Origin: Sphaerisporangium sp. TRM90804
GTDB taxonomy: Bacteria > Actinomycetota > Actinomycetes > Streptosporangiales > Streptosporangiaceae
Assembly: GCF_029846175.1 (NCBI RefSeq)
Contig: NZ_JARWAC010000002.1
Span: forward strand, 186,001-250,000
Direction: 5' to 3'
DNA: 64,000 nucleotides
Shown in pieces: positions 7,466 to 15,151 of the stretch. The notes under the pieces are model-generated. The model saw only the letters and a program-made list of their open reading frames with translations, did no database searches and had not been told where the DNA came from. Both the position numbers and the translations under genes were made by a program. Numbering within the stretch: position 1 is the stretch's first letter; each line of letters begins with the position of its first letter.

Positions 7466-9476
7466 CCTTGCGCGTCTCAGCGTAGGGCCGCCGCACCGAG
7501 CCCGGCGCGAACGTCTCCGGGCGGCCCTTGAGCCTGTCGGAGGAGTGGAGCTGCCACGGCACGCTGGTGACCATCACCCCGGGCTGGAACAGCAGCCGCC
7601 CCTTGAGGCGCAGCGCGCTCTGGTTGTGCAGCAGATGTTCCCACCAGTGGCCGACCACATACTCGGGGATGAACACCGTCACGACGTCCCGGGGCGAGCG
7701 GCGGCGCAGGTGCTTGACGTACTCCAGCACCGGCCGGGTGATCTCGCGGTACGGCGAGTCGAGGATCTTCAGCGGCACGGGGATGCCGCGCTCCTCCCAC
7801 GCGCGCTGGAGCTGCCTGGCCTCCTCGGTGTCCACCCCCACGCTGATCGCCTCCAGCGTCGAGGGCCGGGTGGCCCGGGCGTACGCCAGGGCGCGCAGCG
7901 TCGGCTTGTGGATCTTGGAGAGCAGGACGATGGCGTGGTTGCGCGCCGGGAGCATGGACTCGTCGACCTCGACGTCCTCGGGCACCACCAGCTCGGCGGC
8001 CACGTTGTCGTAGTGGCGCCGGATGCCGCGCATCATGACGAACAGCAACCCCATGGCGGCGCAGGCGATCCAGGCGCCGTGGGTGAACTTGGTCACCAGC
8101 ACGACGACCAGCACCAGGCCGGTCACCGCCGCGCCGAACGCGTTGATCGCGCGGGCCCGCACCATGCGCGCGCGGGACCGATAGTCGCTCGTGGTGCGCA
8201 GCAGGCGGTTCCAGTGCCGCACCATGCCGGTCTGGCTGATGGTGAACGAGACGAACACCCCGACGATGTAGAGCTGGACCAGCCGGGTGGTCTCGGCGTT
8301 GAACGCGTAGATCAACAGCCCGGCCATCGCGCCGAGGATCAGGATGCCGTTGCTGAAGGCGAGACGGTCGCCGCGTGTGTGGAGCTGGCGCGGCAGGAAG
8401 CGGTTCTGCGCCAGCACCGACCCGAGCACCGGGAAGCCGTTGAACGCGGTGTTGGCGGCCAGCACCAGGATCAGGGCGGTCATCGCCGTGACGAGGTAGA
8501 AGGCGGGGCTGAAGTTGCTGAACACCGTCTGGGCGACCTGGGCGATCACCGGCGGCGGATGCTCGACCACGCGGCCGGCCTCGTCGAGCACCACGCTGCC
8601 CTGCGACGGGTCGCCGAACTTCGCGCCGGTGACGTAGGCCATGGCGGTGATGCCCGCGAACATCGAGGCCGCCAGCACGCCCAGCGCGAGCAGCGTGTTG
8701 GCGGCGTTCTTGCCCTTGGGCTTCTTGAAGGCGGGCACCCCGTTGCTGATCGCCTCGACGCCGGTCAGCGCGGCGCAGCCTGAGGAGAAGGCGCGCAGCA
8801 GCAGGAAGACCAGTGCCAGGCCGGTGAGCCCCACGCCCTCGCCGGTGACGGTGTAGCCGGCCGTGGCGGCCCTCAGCTCGGTGCCGGCCGACAGGCGCAC
8901 GGCGCCCCAGATCATCATGCCGAACACGCTGATCATGAAGAGGTAGGTGGGGACGGCGAAGGCGAGCCCGGACTCCCGGATGCCGCGCAGGTTGGCGACC
9001 GAGAGCAGCGCGACGATCACCACCGCGCCGGCCACCTTGTGGTCGGCCAGGAACGGCACCGCGGCGGCGAGGTTCTCCACCCCCGCCGAGACCGACACCG
9101 CGACGGTGAGCACGTAGTCGACCATGAGCGCGCTGGCGACCACCAGGCCGGAGTTGGACCCGAGGTTGGTGGTGGCCACCTCGAAGTCACCCCCGCCGCT
9201 GGTGTACGCCTGCACGTTCTGCCGGTAGGACGCGACGACCGTCAGCAGGATCAGCACGACCGCGAGCGCCACCCACGGCGTGTAGTGGTAGGCGGCGATG
9301 CCGGCCACCCCCAGGGTGATCAGGATCTCCTGCGGGGCGTACGCGACCGAGGACAAGGCGTCACTGGCGAACACCGGTAGCGCGATGCGCTTGGGCAGCA
9401 GCTGCTCGTGGGCCTGGGCGCTTCTGAGCGCCCGGCCCAGGAGAAGCCGCTTGGCCAGATCTCCAACCTTCACCAC
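7446..9476 (-). CDS. APC-superfamily permease, KimA-like potassium importer
   Basis: The product has 676 residues. About twelve membrane segments fill residues 45–480, followed by a cytoplasmic domain of about 190 residues. It matches Bacillus subtilis KimA in several places as I recall that sequence: LSSVAYAPQEILI near the N-terminus, SYRQNVQAYTSGGGDFEV, SSGCAALTGVEAISNGVP, SQTGMVRHWNR and the C-terminal HNQSALRLKGRLLF. KimA proteins are proton-coupled high-affinity K+ importers inhibited by c-di-AMP through the cytoplasmic domain. The divergent neighbours are the CeoB/CeoC K+ regulatory subunits, which supports a potassium role over amino acid transport. Annotation pipelines usually call it an APC family permease. 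Confidence 0.88.
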   Translation of the reverse strand: MVKVGDLAKRLLLGRALRSAQAHEQLLPKRIALPVFASDALSSVAYAPQEILITLGVAGIAAYHYTPWVALAVVLILLTVVASYRQNVQAYTSGGGDFEVATTNLGSNSGLVVASALMVDYVLTVAVSVSAGVENLAAAVPFLADHKVAGAVVIVALLSVANLRGIRESGLAFAVPTYLFMISVFGMMIWGAVRLSAGTELRAATAGYTVTGEGVGLTGLALVFLLLRAFSSGCAALTGVEAISNGVPAFKKPKGKNAANTLLALGVLAASMFAGITAMAYVTGAKFGDPSQGSVVLDEAGRVVEHPPPVIAQVAQTVFSNFSPAFYLVTAMTALILVLAANTAFNGFPVLGSVLAQNRFLPRQLHTRGDRLAFSNGILILGAMAGLLIYAFNAETTRLVQLYIVGVFVSFTISQTGMVRHWNRLLRTTSDYRSRARMVRARAINAFGAAVTGLVLVVVLVTKFTHGAWIACAAMGLLFVMMRGIRRHYDNVAAELVVPEDVEVDESMLPARNHAIVLLSKIHKPTLRALAYARATRPSTLEAISVGVDTEEARQLQRAWEERGIPVPLKILDSPYREITRPVLEYVKHLRRRSPRDVVTVFIPEYVVGHWWEHLLHNQSALRLKGRLLFQPGVMVTSVPWQLHSSDRLKGRPETFAPGSVRRPYAETRKDDHVKT

Positions 9477-9599
9477 GTCTGACGATGCTAGTCGTCAGTC
9501 GAGGTGCGACCCACACGGCTCCACCAGAACGGGCCATACTTGGGCTGGTAGCTGTATAACGTCCAGGAATGGCCGCCCAGGAGCCATCGGCGGGGGAGC

Positions 9600-10268
9600 A
9601 TGCATATCGTCATCATGGGATGCGGCCGGGTCGGCTCGACACTGGCGCACATCCTCGAGGACAGCGGCCACTCGGTCGCCATCATCGACCGGGACCCGCA
9701 GGCGTTCCGGCGGCTGCGCGCGGGGTTCCGCGGACGGCGGGTCACCGGCGTCGGCTTCGACCGCGACGTCCTGGAGGAGGCCGGCATCGAGTCGGCCGCG
9801 GCCTACGTCGCGGTCAGCAGCGGCGACAACTCCAACATCATCTCGGCGCGCGTCGCCCGCGAGACGTTCGGCGTCGACAACGTGGTGGCCCGCATCTACG
9901 ACCCCCGGCGCGCCGAGGTCTACCAGCGGCTGGGCATCCCGACGGTCGCCACCGTGCGCTGGACGGCCGACCAGATCCTCCGGCGTGTGCTTCCCGAGGG
10001 CGCCGAGCCGCTCTGGCGCGACCCCACGGGCACCGTCACGCTGGCGGAGGTCGCCTACCACGCCGGCTGGATCGGCGCCCGCACCGCCGTCATCGAGCGC
10101 GAGGCCGGCGCCCGGGTGGCGTTCCTCAACCGCATGGGAGAGGCCGTGCTGCCCAAGGGCGACACCGTGCTCCAGGAGGGCGACGTCCTGCACGTGATGG
10201 CCGCGGACAACGACATGGACCGGATCAACAAGGTGCTGTCCGCCGCACCCGAGGAGGAGTCGCACTGA
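9600..10268 (+). CDS. ceoB: TrkA-family potassium uptake protein CeoB
   Basis: The product has 222 residues. An RCK-N Rossmann domain starts IVIMGCGRVGS with the binding-site acid in VAIIDRD, and an RCK-C domain follows from about residue 140. It is a cytosolic nucleotide-binding gating subunit for a K+ transporter. The start at 9600 follows a GGGGGAGC ribosome binding site. It overlaps ceoC by one base (TGATG), so the two are translationally coupled. Order and orientation match M. tuberculosis Rv2691–Rv2692. No TrkG/TrkH pore gene is nearby, but the divergent KimA-like permease is. Confidence 0.92.
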   Translation: MHIVIMGCGRVGSTLAHILEDSGHSVAIIDRDPQAFRRLRAGFRGRRVTGVGFDRDVLEEAGIESAAAYVAVSSGDNSNIISARVARETFGVDNVVARIYDPRRAEVYQRLGIPTVATVRWTADQILRRVLPEGAEPLWRDPTGTVTLAEVAYHAGWIGARTAVIEREAGARVAFLNRMGEAVLPKGDTVLQEGDVLHVMAADNDMDRINKVLSAAPEEESH

Positions 10269-10930
10269 TGCGCGTCACGATCGCGGGCGCCGGGGCCGTC
10301 GGCCGTTCCATCGCGGCGGAGCTCCTGGAGAACGGGCACGAGGTCCTGCTCATCGACATCGACCCCAAGGCCATCAAGATCGACAGCGTGCCGCGGGCCG
10401 AGTGGCTGCTCGCCGACGCCTGCGAGATCTCCTCGCTGGACGAGGCTGGGCTGAACAACTGCCACGTGGTGATCGCCGCCAGCGGCGACGACAAGGTCAA
10501 CCTGGTGGTGTCGCTGCTGGCCAAGACCGAGTACGGCGTGCCGCGCGTGGTGGCCCGCACCAACCATCCCAAGAACGAGTGGCTGTTCAACGAGTCGTGG
10601 GGCGTGGACGTGGCGGTCTCCACCCCGCGCCTGCTGTCGGCCCTGGTCGAGGAGGCCGTCAGCGTCGGCGACCTGGTGCGGCTGATGACGTTCCGGCAGG
10701 GGCAGGCCAACCTGGTGGAGCTCACGCTCCCCGAGGACGCCCCGGTGGTCGGCCAGCGGGCCGGCTCGGTGCCCTGGCCGCAGGACTCGGCGCTCGTGGC
10801 GATCCTGCGCGAGGGCCGGGTGCTGGTGCCCACCGACGACGACCCCCTGGAGGCCGGCGACGAGCTGCTGTTCGTGGCCAGCCAGGAGGTCGAGCAGGAG
10901 CTGGCCCACCTGCTGGCCCCCCACCACTAA
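10268..10930 (+). CDS. ceoC: TrkA-family potassium uptake protein CeoC
   Basis: The product has 220 residues and is a second TrkA-type subunit. It starts MRVTIAGAGAVGRS, with the adenosine-ribose binding acid in LLIDIDPK. Residues 1–135 are RCK-N and 140–220 RCK-C (QDSALVAILREGRVLVP, then EAGDELLFVA). The ATG at 10268 shares its first base with the ceoB stop codon. The pair likely forms a hetero-oligomeric gating ring. The gene is followed directly by a 51-bp tandem repeat array. Confidence 0.92.
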   Translation: MRVTIAGAGAVGRSIAAELLENGHEVLLIDIDPKAIKIDSVPRAEWLLADACEISSLDEAGLNNCHVVIAASGDDKVNLVVSLLAKTEYGVPRVVARTNHPKNEWLFNESWGVDVAVSTPRLLSALVEEAVSVGDLVRLMTFRQGQANLVELTLPEDAPVVGQRAGSVPWPQDSALVAILREGRVLVPTDDDPLEAGDELLFVASQEVEQELAHLLAPHH

Positions 10931-11177
10931 GGGCCGGGAGACCACCCGCCCGAACACCGGCGTGACGCCGAGCGGGCCGGGGGCGGGAGACCACACCCGC
11001 CCGCATGCCGGCGTGCGCCGCACAGGCCCGGGAGCGGGAGACCGCCCCGGCCCCGATGCCGATGTGACGCCGAGCGGGCCGGGGGCGGGAGACCACACCC
11101 GCCCGCATGGCGGGGTGACGCCGGGCGGGCCGGGAGGGGGCGATCGCCCGCCGGAGGCGCCGGTGTCACGCCGGAGC
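10931..11177. repeat. 51-bp imperfect tandem array (about 4.8 copies)
   Basis: The units start at 10931 (43 bp, shortened), 10974, 11025, 11076 and 11127 (degenerate). The three middle units are exactly 51 bp. Each begins GGGCCGGGGGCGGGAGACC or a close variant, then has a CCCGCCCGCAT-like core and ends near TGACGCCGAGC. The array fills the space between convergent ceoC and the DUF3159 gene. It reads through in frame on both strands because 51 is a multiple of 3, but nothing indicates it is translated. Confidence 0.85.
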
Positions 11178-11231
11178 GGCTTGACGACGCCCGGGTCGGC
11201 ACGCGAGCCGGGAGCCGGTGGCCGGGCGGGG

Positions 11232-12068
11232 TCAGGACGTGGTGGGCGGGGGGGCCGGGGTGATCGGGGTTCGGCCCCGGGCGAGCACCCACACCATGGC
11301 GGCCAGGGCCGCCACCTGGAAGGGCCAGCCCAAGATGATCTTGGCGACGCCGAGGGCGGCGACGTGCTCGGCCCAGTAGAGCGGGAGCTGCACCACCACG
11401 CGCAGCAGGCACGGCAGGATCAGCAGCCAGGTCAGCCGCGAGCACAGCCGCACGATGCCGGGATCACGCCGCCAGCCGGTGGGGTCGCCGGTGACCGAGC
11501 CGATGATGAAGCCGACGACCGGCCACCGGAGCGCGACCGACAAGATCATGACGGCGGCGTAGCCGGCGTTGTAGTAGATGCCGGGCAGGAAGACGTCGCG
11601 CGCCTCGCCGGTGCGGCTGGCGAAGAACGCGCCGATGCCGATGCCGATGAGGCTGTTGAGCACGAACTGCGTGGTCGAGCGCTGGACCAGCCGCACGATC
11701 AGCAGCGCGACCGCCACCCCGATGCTGATGATCAGCGAGATCTTGAGCTGCTCGGTGACGATCCAGCTCACCGTGAAGGCCACCGTCGGCACCGCCGCCT
11801 CGACGATGCCGCGGACGCCGCCCAGCGCCTTGGCGAGCTGGGTGCGGATGGCGGCCTCGACGGTGTCGTGCGCCGCCGCCTCCTTGGCGGCGGTGCCCAC
11901 CGCGCCCGCGGGCGCGGCTCCGGCGTCGCTCACGGCCGTGCCGCCGGCGTCACGCTCAGGCTCCCCCGCCGGGACGTCGTCCCGGCCGCGCCCCTCGTCG
12001 CCCAAGGGCTCGCGCCGTGTGGCGGGTTCACGCTCATGACTCTCCTCACCTGCGGAAAACGCGGTCAC
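11232..12068 (-). CDS. DUF3159 membrane protein
   Basis: The product has 278 residues. A hydrophilic N-terminus of about 75 residues is followed by six or so membrane segments in the DUF3159 domain (IVEAAVPTVAFTVSWIVTEQLK, broken here as one run of helices, to WPFQVAALAAMVWVLARG). The GTG start at 12068 overlaps the OB-fold stop by 4 bases (GTGA), which fixes the start. DUF3159 genes sit beside ceoBC in many actinobacteria, including Rv2693c. Function is unknown; a link to ion homeostasis is inferred from context only. Confidence 0.88.
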   Translation of the reverse strand: MTAFSAGEESHEREPATRREPLGDEGRGRDDVPAGEPERDAGGTAVSDAGAAPAGAVGTAAKEAAAHDTVEAAIRTQLAKALGGVRGIVEAAVPTVAFTVSWIVTEQLKISLIISIGVAVALLIVRLVQRSTTQFVLNSLIGIGIGAFFASRTGEARDVFLPGIYYNAGYAAVMILSVALRWPVVGFIIGSVTGDPTGWRRDPGIVRLCSRLTWLLILPCLLRVVVQLPLYWAEHVAALGVAKIILGWPFQVAALAAMVWVLARGRTPITPAPPPTTS

Positions 12069-12454
12069 TCGCCGCTCGCCGGGCGCAGCTCGTAGCGGGG
12101 GTTGAACATCACCTTGCGGCCGTCCTGGACGCTGACCAGGCCCTCGGCGCGGACCGACCGGCCCGGCTCGATGCCGACGATCTTGCGGCGGCCCAGCCAC
12201 ACGAGGTCGATCACGTCGGAGCCGTCGTACAGCTCCGCCTCCAGCGACGGCGCGCCGCCCCTCGGGCGCAGCGTCACCGTGCGCAGGGTGCCGGCCACGC
12301 AGAACCTGCTGCGCCGGCCGCAGGAGGCGATCGGGGTCGCCCCGTGCCGGTCGAGGTCCTCCTGGAGCTCGGCGGCCTCCAGCTCGGCCTGGCTGGTGGT
12401 CAACCGCTGGAAGAACCCACGCAGCCCGCGTTTGACGGGCTCAGCCGTACTCAT
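12065..12454 (-). CDS. OB-fold nucleic acid-binding domain protein
   Basis: The product has 129 residues, soluble. The N-terminal half contains a helix (LTTSQAELEAAELQED), and an OB-fold covers about residues 40–125 (GRRSRFCVAGTLRTVTLRP, LEAELYDGSDVIDLVWLGRR, GIEPGRSVRAEGLV). It corresponds to M. tuberculosis Rv2694c in the same conserved order. RecG-like single OB-folds bind single-stranded nucleic acid, but the target here is unknown. It overlaps the downstream DUF3159 start by 4 bases. Confidence 0.9.
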   Translation of the reverse strand: MSTAEPVKRGLRGFFQRLTTSQAELEAAELQEDLDRHGATPIASCGRRSRFCVAGTLRTVTLRPRGGAPSLEAELYDGSDVIDLVWLGRRKIVGIEPGRSVRAEGLVSVQDGRKVMFNPRYELRPASGE

Positions 12455-12503
12455 CTCTCGCTCACTCCTCGTGGAGCCGGTGCGATCCTGACCGCAGCTT
12501 ACG

Positions 12504-13199
12504 TCAGCGGGTCTCGGTGATCTCGGGCCCGCGTTGGAAGGGGTTGAGGTCGGGCCCTTCCTCCTGCCCGGCCTGCTGCTCCACGGCCTGGCGCGCCTCG
12601 GCGGGCAGGCGCAGCTCGATGGGCTCCTTGGGCGCCATCGGCTGGTCGCCCCGCACCACGACGATGTCGCGGAGGACCTCCTCCAGGACCTTGGCGGCCT
12701 CGGCGTCGACGACGGCGCGGCCGGTGATCACCCCGCGCAGGAACCAGCGGGGGCCGTCGACGCCGATGAACCGGACCGGCTGGACGGTTCCGTCCTGGTT
12801 GATCCGCGCGGCCAGCTCGGGGCCGAAGGGGCCCTCGCTCTGCTCGCAGCTGCCGCCGGCGGCGGTCAGCTCGCGGGCCAGCTCGGCGCGGACCTCGTCC
12901 CAGATGCCGGTCTTCTTGGGCGCGGCGAACGCGTGGACCTGCAGGGCGCTCTCGTCGACCAGCACGACGGCGCCGACGATCTGGTCGCCCGCGACGTTGA
13001 GCTGCACCTCGAAGCCGGGGCCGATGGGCAGCTTCATGCCGCCGAGGTCGACCCGCTCGATGTCGGGGTGCGCCTCGTCGGCGTCCCACGGCCCCGACTC
13101 GCGCACGGGGACCGGCGCCTCCTCGACGCCCGGTGCGGTCTCCTCGGCTTCCGCGTTGCGGCGGCGTCGGAACACTTCGTTCACGCTCCTTCGATTCAT
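12504..13199 (-). CDS. DUF3710 domain protein
   Basis: The product has 231 residues, soluble, with an Arg-rich start ([11 protein letters not shown]) and acidic stretch before the DUF3710 domain. Recognisable parts are [33 protein letters not shown] and [17 protein letters not shown]. Its ATG at 13199 overlaps the dut stop (ATGA), so it is translated with dut. The pair dut–DUF3710 is strongly conserved in actinobacteria (Rv2697c–Rv2696c). The biochemical role is unknown. Confidence 0.92.
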   Translation of the reverse strand: MNRRSVNEVFRRRRNAEAEETAPGVEEAPVPVRESGPWDADEAHPDIERVDLGGMKLPIGPGFEVQLNVAGDQIVGAVVLVDESALQVHAFAAPKKTGIWDEVRAELARELTAAGGSCEQSEGPFGPELAARINQDGTVQPVRFIGVDGPRWFLRGVITGRAVVDAEAAKVLEEVLRDIVVVRGDQPMAPKEPIELRLPAEARQAVEQQAGQEEGPDLNPFQRGPEITETR

Positions 13200-13630
13200 C
13201 GGCCGGTGGAGCCGAAGCCGTCGGCGCCGCGCGCCGACCCGGGCAACCGCTCCACCTCGTAGAAAGCTGCTTTCTCCACCCGCTGGAACACGAGCTGGGC
13301 GACGCGGTCGCCGCGCTGGAGCCGTACGGCGTCCTTGGCGTCGGTGTTCAGCAGGGTGACCCTGATCTCGCCTCGGTAACCCGCGTCGACGGTGCCCGGC
13401 GCGTTGACGAGCGTGACGCCGAACCTGGCGGCGAGCCCGGAACGCGGGTGCACGAAGGCGGCGTAACCGTCGGGCAGCGCGATCGCCACCCCGGTGCGCA
13501 CGACGGCGCGCTCGCCCGGGAGCAGCTCGACGTCCTCGGCGGCGTACAGGTCGGCGCCGGCGTCGCCCGGGTGGGCGTACGACGGCATCGGCAGGCCGGG
13601 GTCGAGCCGCTGGATCAGCACCTCGATCAT
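13196..13630 (-). CDS. dut: Deoxyuridine 5'-triphosphate nucleotidohydrolase
   Basis: This is dUTPase, which hydrolyses dUTP to dUMP and pyrophosphate, keeping uracil out of DNA and feeding dTMP synthesis. The 144-residue protein has all five trimeric dUTPase motifs in order: AGADLYA (24–30), PRSGLA (62–67), [14 protein letters not shown] (76–89, with catalytic Asp in VDAGY), RGDRVAQLV (106–114) and GADGFGSTG (135–143). The ATG at 13630 follows GAGGTGAACCC and homology begins there. It heads a four-gene operon: dut, DUF3710, OB-fold, DUF3159. Confidence 0.97.
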   Translation of the reverse strand: MIEVLIQRLDPGLPMPSYAHPGDAGADLYAAEDVELLPGERAVVRTGVAIALPDGYAAFVHPRSGLAARFGVTLVNAPGTVDAGYRGEIRVTLLNTDAKDAVRLQRGDRVAQLVFQRVEKAAFYEVERLPGSARGADGFGSTGR

Positions 13631-13742
13631 GGGTTCACCTCGGATGCGGTCGGCGGGCGCGCCGCGACACCCCTCAACCACAAGCTACGCCCTCCGCGGG
13701 TACGGGGAGGAACGGGTTCGCGACGGGTCACGAACCGAGACC

Positions 13743-15014
13743 TTACCCGCTGCGCTGCGGCGACACGTCCTCTCCCGCGCCGGGCAGGCGCTCGCCCTCC
13801 GGCGCCCCGGGCTCGGGCGCCCCGGGCTCCGGCGCGGGGGTGCGCTCCGGCGCCGTGCGGGGCGCGGGCGGGTCGGCGCCCGGTTCGGGCGGCGGCGGAG
13901 GCTCGGGCCCGTGGGGAAGGGCCGGGGGAAGCTCGGGTGGCGACCTGCGCAGCTCGGGCAGCGCCCGGTACAGGACGGCGGCGATGGGCACGGCGATCGC
14001 CGCGCCCGCGATGCCGCCGAGGATGCCGCCGACCGCCAGCACCAGGATGATCGCCAGCGGGTGGAACTTCACGGCCCTGCCGACGATCAGCGGCTGCAGG
14101 ACGTGGTTCTCCAACTGCTGCTCGATGAGGAGGATGCCGAGGAACACCAGGGCGTACACCAGGCCCTTGGCGCCGAGGGTGACCAGCGCGGCCAGGCCGC
14201 CGGCGAAGAAGATGCCGACGATGGGGATGAAGCTCGCCAGGAAGATCAGCACCGCGAGCGGCGCCCAGAGCGGCACCCCCATGGCGAACAGCACGATGCC
14301 GATGACCACGCCGTGGATGGCGGCCACGATCACCGTGCCGTGGATGTACTGCGAGAGCGTGTGCCAGGCGGCCCGGCCCGCCCGGTCGACCCGGGGCGAG
14401 GCGGAGCCGAAGCCGCGCAGGACCCACGACCAGATGCGCTCGCCGTCCTTCAGCAGGAAGAACGTGACGAACAGCAGCAGGACGATCGAGGCGAGCACCT
14501 CGACGAAGACGGCGGCCGTCGACAGCAGCGTGCTGGTGATCGCGCTGCGCTGCGTGTTGATCTGCCTGACGACCTCGTCGACCATCTGGGTGAGCTGGGC
14601 CTCCCGGAGCTGCAGGGGGCCGTGCAGCAGCCAGTCCTGGACGTCCCGGGTGGTCTTCTGCACCTGCTCGAACAGCCGGGGGAACTCCTCGTTCGCCCGG
14701 GTGCCGATGATGAAGCCCAGGCCGATGACCAGGACGAACGAGAGCAGCAGGGTGATCCACGTCGCCCAGATGGGACGCAGCCCCGCCTTGCGCAGCCGAT
14801 CGGTCAGCGGGAACAGCAGGGCGGTGAGCAGAAGCGCGACCGCGATCGGCAGGGCGACGATGCTGAGGCGGACGACCGCCTGCACCGTGAAGTAGATCAC
14901 CACGCCGATGACGATGAGCCGCCAGCTCCACGCGGCCATCACCGCCAGGACGGGCGGCACCTTCCGGTCGTCGGCTCCTCGTTGCGCGATCACCCCTCCA
15001 GACTGGCACGTCAT
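13743..15014 (-). CDS. AI-2E family transporter (PF01594)
   Basis: The product has about 423 residues and is an integral membrane protein with the eight-segment pattern of the AI-2E/PerM family. Marks include a hydrophobic pair near the N-terminus, the amphipathic region ANEEFPRLFEQVQ, FVTFFLLKDGERI, the IHGTVIVAAIHGVVIG block and VLQPLIVGRAVKFHPL. The last 75 residues are Pro/Glu/Gly-rich and disordered. Members have been linked to autoinducer-2 export, Na+/H+ antiport or other efflux; the substrate here is unknown. ATG at 15014 is chosen; a GTG at 14993 directly after GGAGGG is an alternative. Confidence 0.88.
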   Translation of the reverse strand: MTCQSGGVIAQRGADDRKVPPVLAVMAAWSWRLIVIGVVIYFTVQAVVRLSIVALPIAVALLLTALLFPLTDRLRKAGLRPIWATWITLLLSFVLVIGLGFIIGTRANEEFPRLFEQVQKTTRDVQDWLLHGPLQLREAQLTQMVDEVVRQINTQRSAITSTLLSTAAVFVEVLASIVLLLFVTFFLLKDGERIWSWVLRGFGSASPRVDRAGRAAWHTLSQYIHGTVIVAAIHGVVIGIVLFAMGVPLWAPLAVLIFLASFIPIVGIFFAGGLAALVTLGAKGLVYALVFLGILLIEQQLENHVLQPLIVGRAVKFHPLAIILVLAVGGILGGIAGAAIAVPIAAVLYRALPELRRSPPELPPALPHGPEPPPPPEPGADPPAPRTAPERTPAPEPGAPEPGAPEGERLPGAGEDVSPQRSG

Positions 15015-15151
15015 GCCGCCGCATGCGCGCAGGTTACGCCCCCGATCGCCCCGCTCCCGCGCCCCTCGGCCCGCCCCCATGGGCGGAACGTCCTTACTCG
15101 CGAGAAACGTCGGAATCCCCGGCGTAACCGGCGCGTGTCAGCGGTGTCCGC

